From positions 177,011,401-177,075,400 of the forward strand of contig NC_084827.1 in NCBI RefSeq assembly GCF_033115175.1: a stretch of 64,000 bases of DNA. Reading direction: 5' to 3'. The DNA is from Lepus europaeus (lineage: Eukaryota > Chordata > Mammalia > Lagomorpha > Leporidae). Shown here in pieces: positions 59,624 to 64,000 of the stretch. Position numbers and translations under genes: made by a program. The first letter of the stretch is position 1. Every line of letters starts with the position of its first letter. The notes below the pieces were generated by a model that did no database searches, was not told where the DNA came from, and worked only from the letters and a program-made list of their open reading frames with translations.

Positions 59624-59865
59624 TGGATCTACAGTCTTATTTTCAAATTTTGCAATCGTTATTTTCTCCTGTCCGATTTTTATACCTCTGTTCTCTTTCT
59701 GTTTGTATTGGCCGATGCCTGCAGTACATGGGTAAATTATACCCGTAGCAGTGAGCCTGCTGTCTTGTCCCGACGCCGTGGGAGTAGCTCTAGGAGTCTC
59801 CATTAAGTTGAAGCTGGCTCTGGAGCTGACTGTTAAAGAGGTGAGAAGGTGTTGTTAGAGTTGAT

Positions 59866-60504
59866 TAGGGTGCAGTGGGTTAAGCTGCCACTTGCAACAC
59901 TGGCTGCCTATGTCAGAGTGGCATTTGAGTCCTGACTCCTCCACATTGTTTATAAGATTTATCTTATTTATTTGAATGGCAGGGTTAGGGAGAGATGGAG
60001 TGAGAAGTCTTCCATCCTCTGGTTCACTCCCCAGAAGGCTGCACTGACCACAGCTGGGCCTGGAAGAAACCAGGAATCAGGAGCTTCACCCAGGTTCCCA
60101 CGTGGGTGCAGGGCTCCAAGCACTGGGGCCGTCTTCCGCTGCTTTTTCAGGTGCATGAGCAGGGAGCTGGATTGGAAGTGGAGCAGCCGGAACTCAAACC
60201 TGTGTCTATACGGGATGCCGGCACTGCAAGTGGTAGCTTAACTAATCTTTGTGCCACAACTCTGGTTCACTCCTCACTTAGGATCTAGCTCCCTGCTTCT
60301 GTGTCTGGGAAGGCAGCAGATGATGGCCCAAGTAGTTGAGCCCCTGCCACTCGTGTTAGAGACCAGGGTGGAGTTCCCGGCTCCTGGCTCTGGCCTGGCT
60401 CAGACCTGGCTGTTGAGTCCACTTAGGGAGTGAACACAGTGGTAAACCTCTCTCTCTCTCACTCTCTGTCACTCTGCCTTTCAAATAAATAAATAAATAA
60501 ATCT
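59866..60504. mobile_element. Sense CSINE split by an antisense CSINE
   Basis: The sense head (59866-59946, 'cagtgggttaagctgccact') resumes as body and tail at 60262-60504 ('ggatctagctccctgcttct' to (AAAT)n). The antisense copy occupies about 59950-60261. Confidence 0.85.
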
Positions 60505-60818
60505 TTTTTTTTTTTAATCTTTTTTTTTTACAGAGGGGCAGAGGTATAGAGAGGAGAGAGGTCTTCCATCCGCCAGTTCACTCTCTAATTGGCCGCAACG
60601 ACTGGAGCTGCACCAATCCAAAGTCAGGAGCCAGGAGCCTCTTCCAGGTCTTCCATGTGGGTGCAGGGGCCCAAGGACTTGGGCCATCTTCTGCTGCTTT
60701 CCCAGGCCATAGCAGAGAGCTGGATTAGAAGTGGAACAGCCGAGTCTCAAACCGGCACCCATATGGGATGCCAGCACTGCAGGCAGCGGCTTTACCGGCT
60801 ACTCCTTAGCGCCGGCTC
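60505..60818 (-). mobile_element. CSINE
   Basis: Antisense copy that follows directly on the tail of the preceding sense copy, with a T-run head and 'ccttagcgccggctc' end. Confidence 0.85.
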
Positions 60819-60838
60819 TGGATACATCATCTTTTGTC

Positions 60839-60874
60839 CAAGGCTTTAACCCACTGTGTCACAGCACCAGCCCC
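60839..60874 (-). mobile_element. 36-bp CSINE head fragment between direct repeats
   Basis: Only 'taacccactgtgtcacagc' and the closing 'accagcccc' remain. GGATACATCATCTTT lies on both sides (from 60819 and from 60876). Confidence 0.7.
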
Positions 60875-60910
60875 TGGATACATCATCTTTAAAAAAAATG
60901 TTACTTATTT

Positions 60911-61515
60911 GGGGGCAGGCCTTGTGCCACGGTGGGTTAAGCCAGTGCTTGGGACACCCGCATCCCATATCCGATGGTTTGTGCCTCGGCCACTCCGTGC
61001 TTCCAGTCCAGCTTGCTGGTAGTGCACCTCAGAGGCAGCAGACGATGGCCCAAGTATTGGAGTTCCTGTCATCTGTGTGGGAGACCCGGATGGAGTTCCT
61101 GACTACTGGCTTGGCCTGGCCTAGCCCAGGCTCCTGCAAGCTTTTGGGGAATAAACCAGTGGATGGAAGATCTCTCTCTCTTGCCTCCGTGTGTGTGTGT
61201 GTCGCTCTGGTTTTCAAATAAATAATTTAAAAATAAATAGTTGTTTGAGACGCAGAGAGACAGAGAGTTCTGTGTGCTTGTTCAGTCCCTAGTGCATAAA
61301 CAATTCCTGCGGAGGCTGAAGCTAGGAACCCGGAACTCAGTCCAGGTCTCACGCGTGGGTGGCAGGACCCAGGTATCTGAGCCGTGGGCACTGCCTCCGG
61401 TGGTCTGTGTTAGCAAGAAGCTGGAGAGAGAAGCAGGAGCCGGCTGTCAGACCCAGGTGTTGTGATACAGGGTGCTGACATCCTAACCGGCATCCGAGCT
61501 GCGGGCAAACACCCA
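60911..61515. mobile_element. Sense CSINE (60911-61237) and a diverged antisense CSINE (61241-61515)
   Basis: The sense copy carries a (GT)n insert near its tail. The antisense copy has 'gacgcagagagacagagag' and degraded ends. Confidence 0.75.
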
Positions 61516-62036
61516 CCCCGGCCACCTCGTTTTTGACCAGTGCCCTCGTTTAATGAGACTTTGCTGACTGACAGCGTGGGTACTGCGTATACAGCCATAG
61601 CTCTGCACATCTGGAGCAGAAGCCCCACCGCTGGGATGCTGGGCTGTGCGGTGCTGACCTGGCCCGGGAAGCAGGCCCAGCAGTGGGTGTTTCCAGAAGA
61701 GGTTGGCCTCTGAATCCGCACACTGACCGGGCGGACGGGCAGCAATCACAGCGGATTCGCTGTCGGTTGGTGCTGTGCCCTCAGGGTCCTGAGCTCCCGG
61801 GACTGCAGACTCCCCTGACCTTCCCAGAGGCCAAGGGCGATGCTGTCACGTGAGCCAGGCCCCGCCCTGCATGTCCTCGTATCTGTGCGTGGGTGTGCGC
61901 GCGCGTGTCTCGCGCTGGTTCTGTTGCTCTGGGGAACCAATACAGCGCCGCCGAGCAGCACGCGGGTGCAACCGTTGTTGCCAAATTGCTAACTTAGGTA
62001 CTGTGTCACCGCAGTCCCACCAAGAGACCGCACAAG

Positions 62037-62312
62037 GGGCCGGCGTGGTAGTGCGGCAAATTAAGTGCTGCCGGCATCCCACGTGGGCACCACTTCGACC
62101 CACTCATGGCCTGGAAACAAAACGGGAGCTGGCCCAAGTGCTTGGGCCTCTGGCAGCCACCTGGGAGGCCTGGATGAAGCTGCTGGCCCCTGGCTTCAGA
62201 CTGGCCCTGCCCGGCCAGTGGCAGCTGTGTAGAAGATCTCTTTGTCCGTCTGCCTCTCCCTCTCTCTCCCTGTAACTCTGCTTTCAAATCAATAAATCTT
62301 TGAATTAAAAAA
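62037..62312 (+). mobile_element. CSINE with internal deletion
   Basis: Starts 'gggccggcgtggtagtgcgg' and ends 'caaatcaataaatctttg'; parts of the middle are shortened. Confidence 0.8.
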
Positions 62313-62885
62313 AAGAGAGGGATCATTATAAAACTTGCCAATTTTTGCTAATCTGGTAGGTCAAAAAATGCTATCTCAATGTCATTATTATTATGAGTGA
62401 TATTGAGTCTGTTTCCATATGTATAGGAATGCTTTGTATTTGCTTTTCTGTTCATATCTTCACAATTTTGTTTTGTTTTGTTGTTCTCGGCCGTTTTCTC
62501 AGTTGGGTTGCTAATCTTTTTCTTGCTGACTTCCAGGCGTTCATCTATCCAGGAGATGACGGAGCATGGGAACCGGGAGTCCAGAGGGGAGGTGGCTTAC
62601 CCCGTGTGGCAGCCGAGGGCTTGGCTCGCCAGTGGCTGCCTGTACCGGGTACTGTGGAATCTCCAGGGGACCAGGAGCCCGTGACCCAGAGGGTGCCGCG
62701 AGTGATTCTCTCTCCTCCCCGCGAAGGGGCAGCCGCTGCTTCCTGCCATGGGTGCGTGGTGACCGGTCCAGTGTCCGGCGCCACCACCTGCCTCCCGTCC
62801 CTCTGGTTTGCTTCGCTGCCTCCCGTTCCTCTGGGGACGATGCTCGGAGCTGTGGTGGCACCTTGTCCTTGAGATCACTGAGCAG

Positions 62886-62952
62886 GGGCCGGCGCGGTGG
62901 CATAGTGTGGGGGTGGGGGGGAGCCACCGCCCGCGGGGCCGGCATCCCGTCA
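62886..62952 (+). mobile_element. CSINE head fragment
   Basis: 'ggggccggcgcggtggcata' is followed by a G-run and 'gccggcatcccgtcag'; the rest of the element is absent. Confidence 0.7.
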
Positions 62953-63847
62953 GCATTATTCTGAAGTGGGGTACGTGAACGAGACAGGAACGAGAGACCG
63001 TGTGTGCTTGCCTGCGGCCCACACGTGGATTTCCTGACCCTCCCTGGCGCCTGCGTGATCAGAGAGACGCAGCTTCAGGCCAGGGCGAACCTGACTGCCC
63101 AGGCCCAGCCCTGCTCCAGCCTAGGTCAGGCATAGCCAGAGGGCAGATCCAGGACTGAGCCTGGACGCACAGCAGGGTGTGTGAGCTCATCGCCTGAGTC
63201 CAGGGTCAGGTCCGACGTGTTTGCCAGGTCCCGGGCGCCCCACAGTCAGGGGTAATTGCAGCTTCCCACGGCCTGCACGGCCAAGCCTGGTAAAGTCTCA
63301 GGGGAGACGAGAATCACCCCGCTGTGTGTGGAGTACTGTGGGTGACAGCAGCCTCAAACCGCGTGCATCCTGATACACACACAGCGCACGGAGAGGCATG
63401 CGGGTCGTGGGGTCCATGCTCGGCTCTGCCCTCTGAGAGGGTCCAAGCCCAGCGACACCCGGAGCAACACCCCGGAGCAAGGGGCCACCTCACGCCCACA
63501 TCGTGAGTTCCCAGAGGGCTGGGCGGGGACCGCAAGGGCGGCTGTAAAGCGCTCCCGCAAATCAAAACACCCCGCCAACAGCCGAAAGAGCGCCCAGTGA
63601 CTGGAGCGGTGAGGATTGGAGCAACGCAGCAAGTGGCACTGGACTACGATCCGAGTGTGCGCACGTGTCTACGAGAACAGGGAGCAGATGAATCGCTGCA
63701 GGAGACTCCCCGGGGGTGGCCCCACGTGTGGCCTGTGCGTGGCAAATCCCTCCCAGAGAGGATGGGATGGGGGAGACGCCCAGCGGACACTGGCTCAGCA
63801 GGTGAGCCAGGTCAGCATTGCCAGGAGTGGTCAAGTGTTAGGTCGGA
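62953..63847. other. Unique sequence, no gene seen
   Basis: No repeat or exon was recognised. EFHD1, the expected next gene, has no visible exon here. Confidence 0.5.
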
Positions 63848-64000
63848 TCTTTTTTGAAAACTTATTTTAAAAAAAAACTTACTTATTTTAAGTATTATTT
63901 ATTTATTTGAAAGGCAGAGAGAGAGAGAGGAATCTTCTATCTGCTGGCTCTCTCCCCAAATGCCCACACAACCCAGGCTGGGCCAGGCAGAAGCCAGGAG
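63848..64000 (-). mobile_element. CSINE, cut by window end
   Basis: A T/A-rich head and 'tatttatttgaaaggcagag' run into the 'gggccaggcagaagccagg' block at the window edge. Confidence 0.85.

Noticed and set aside
52000-64000. Exons of EFHD1 or another downstream gene
   Set aside because: No segment translates to EF-hand or other familiar sequence next to splice sites; open frames here mostly lie in SINEs.

Overview
This is mammalian nuclear DNA, almost certainly from a leporid (rabbit, Oryctolagus, or a hare). Two things show this. Four multi-exon vertebrate genes with clean GT-AG introns lie in the order PRSS56, CHRND, CHRNG, EIF4E2, which is the order on human 2q37.1. The space between and inside them is littered with the tRNA-derived C-repeat SINE (CSINE), which is specific to lagomorphs. 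All four genes are on the + strand. Exon boundaries were set by reading splice sites and matching the conceptual proteins to remembered human orthologues; no alignment was run.

Layout: 1-3133 is intergenic, with two CSINE pieces, a GC-rich unique stretch, a small AT-rich island with homeodomain-type sites (2430-2520) and a TATA-like box (2903-2909). PRSS56 (3134-7139, 13 coding exons, 586 aa) ends about 0.4 kb before CHRND. CHRND (7738-13550, 12 exons, 517 aa) and CHRNG (16865-21528, 12 exons, 520 aa) are the delta and the fetal gamma subunits of the muscle nicotinic acetylcholine receptor. They share an exon layout and lie in tandem. CHRND has an N-box (TTCCGG) and E-boxes upstream; CHRNG has paired E-boxes and no N-box that I can see. 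EIF4E2 (4EHP) starts in a CpG island at 23427 and runs to 39625 for the 245-aa form, or to 49611 for a form with a different last exon (234 aa).

From about 50 kb to the end I find no further gene. EFHD1, the next gene in human, is not reached. This part is a patchwork of CSINEs in both orientations, MIR and L2 relics, short tandem repeats and unique sequence.

Functionally, CHRND and CHRNG products assemble with alpha1 and beta1 into the fetal endplate receptor. PRSS56 (a secreted trypsin-like protease linked to eye growth) and EIF4E2 (a cap-binding translational repressor) are unrelated neighbours. I see no undescribed coding system. The points most worth a second look are a GC-AG intron in CHRNG, a duplicated splice donor in a CHRND intron, a probable shortened PRSS56 C-terminus, the alternative last exons of EIF4E2, and a pile of nested SINEs bracketed by a transposon-like inverted repeat.
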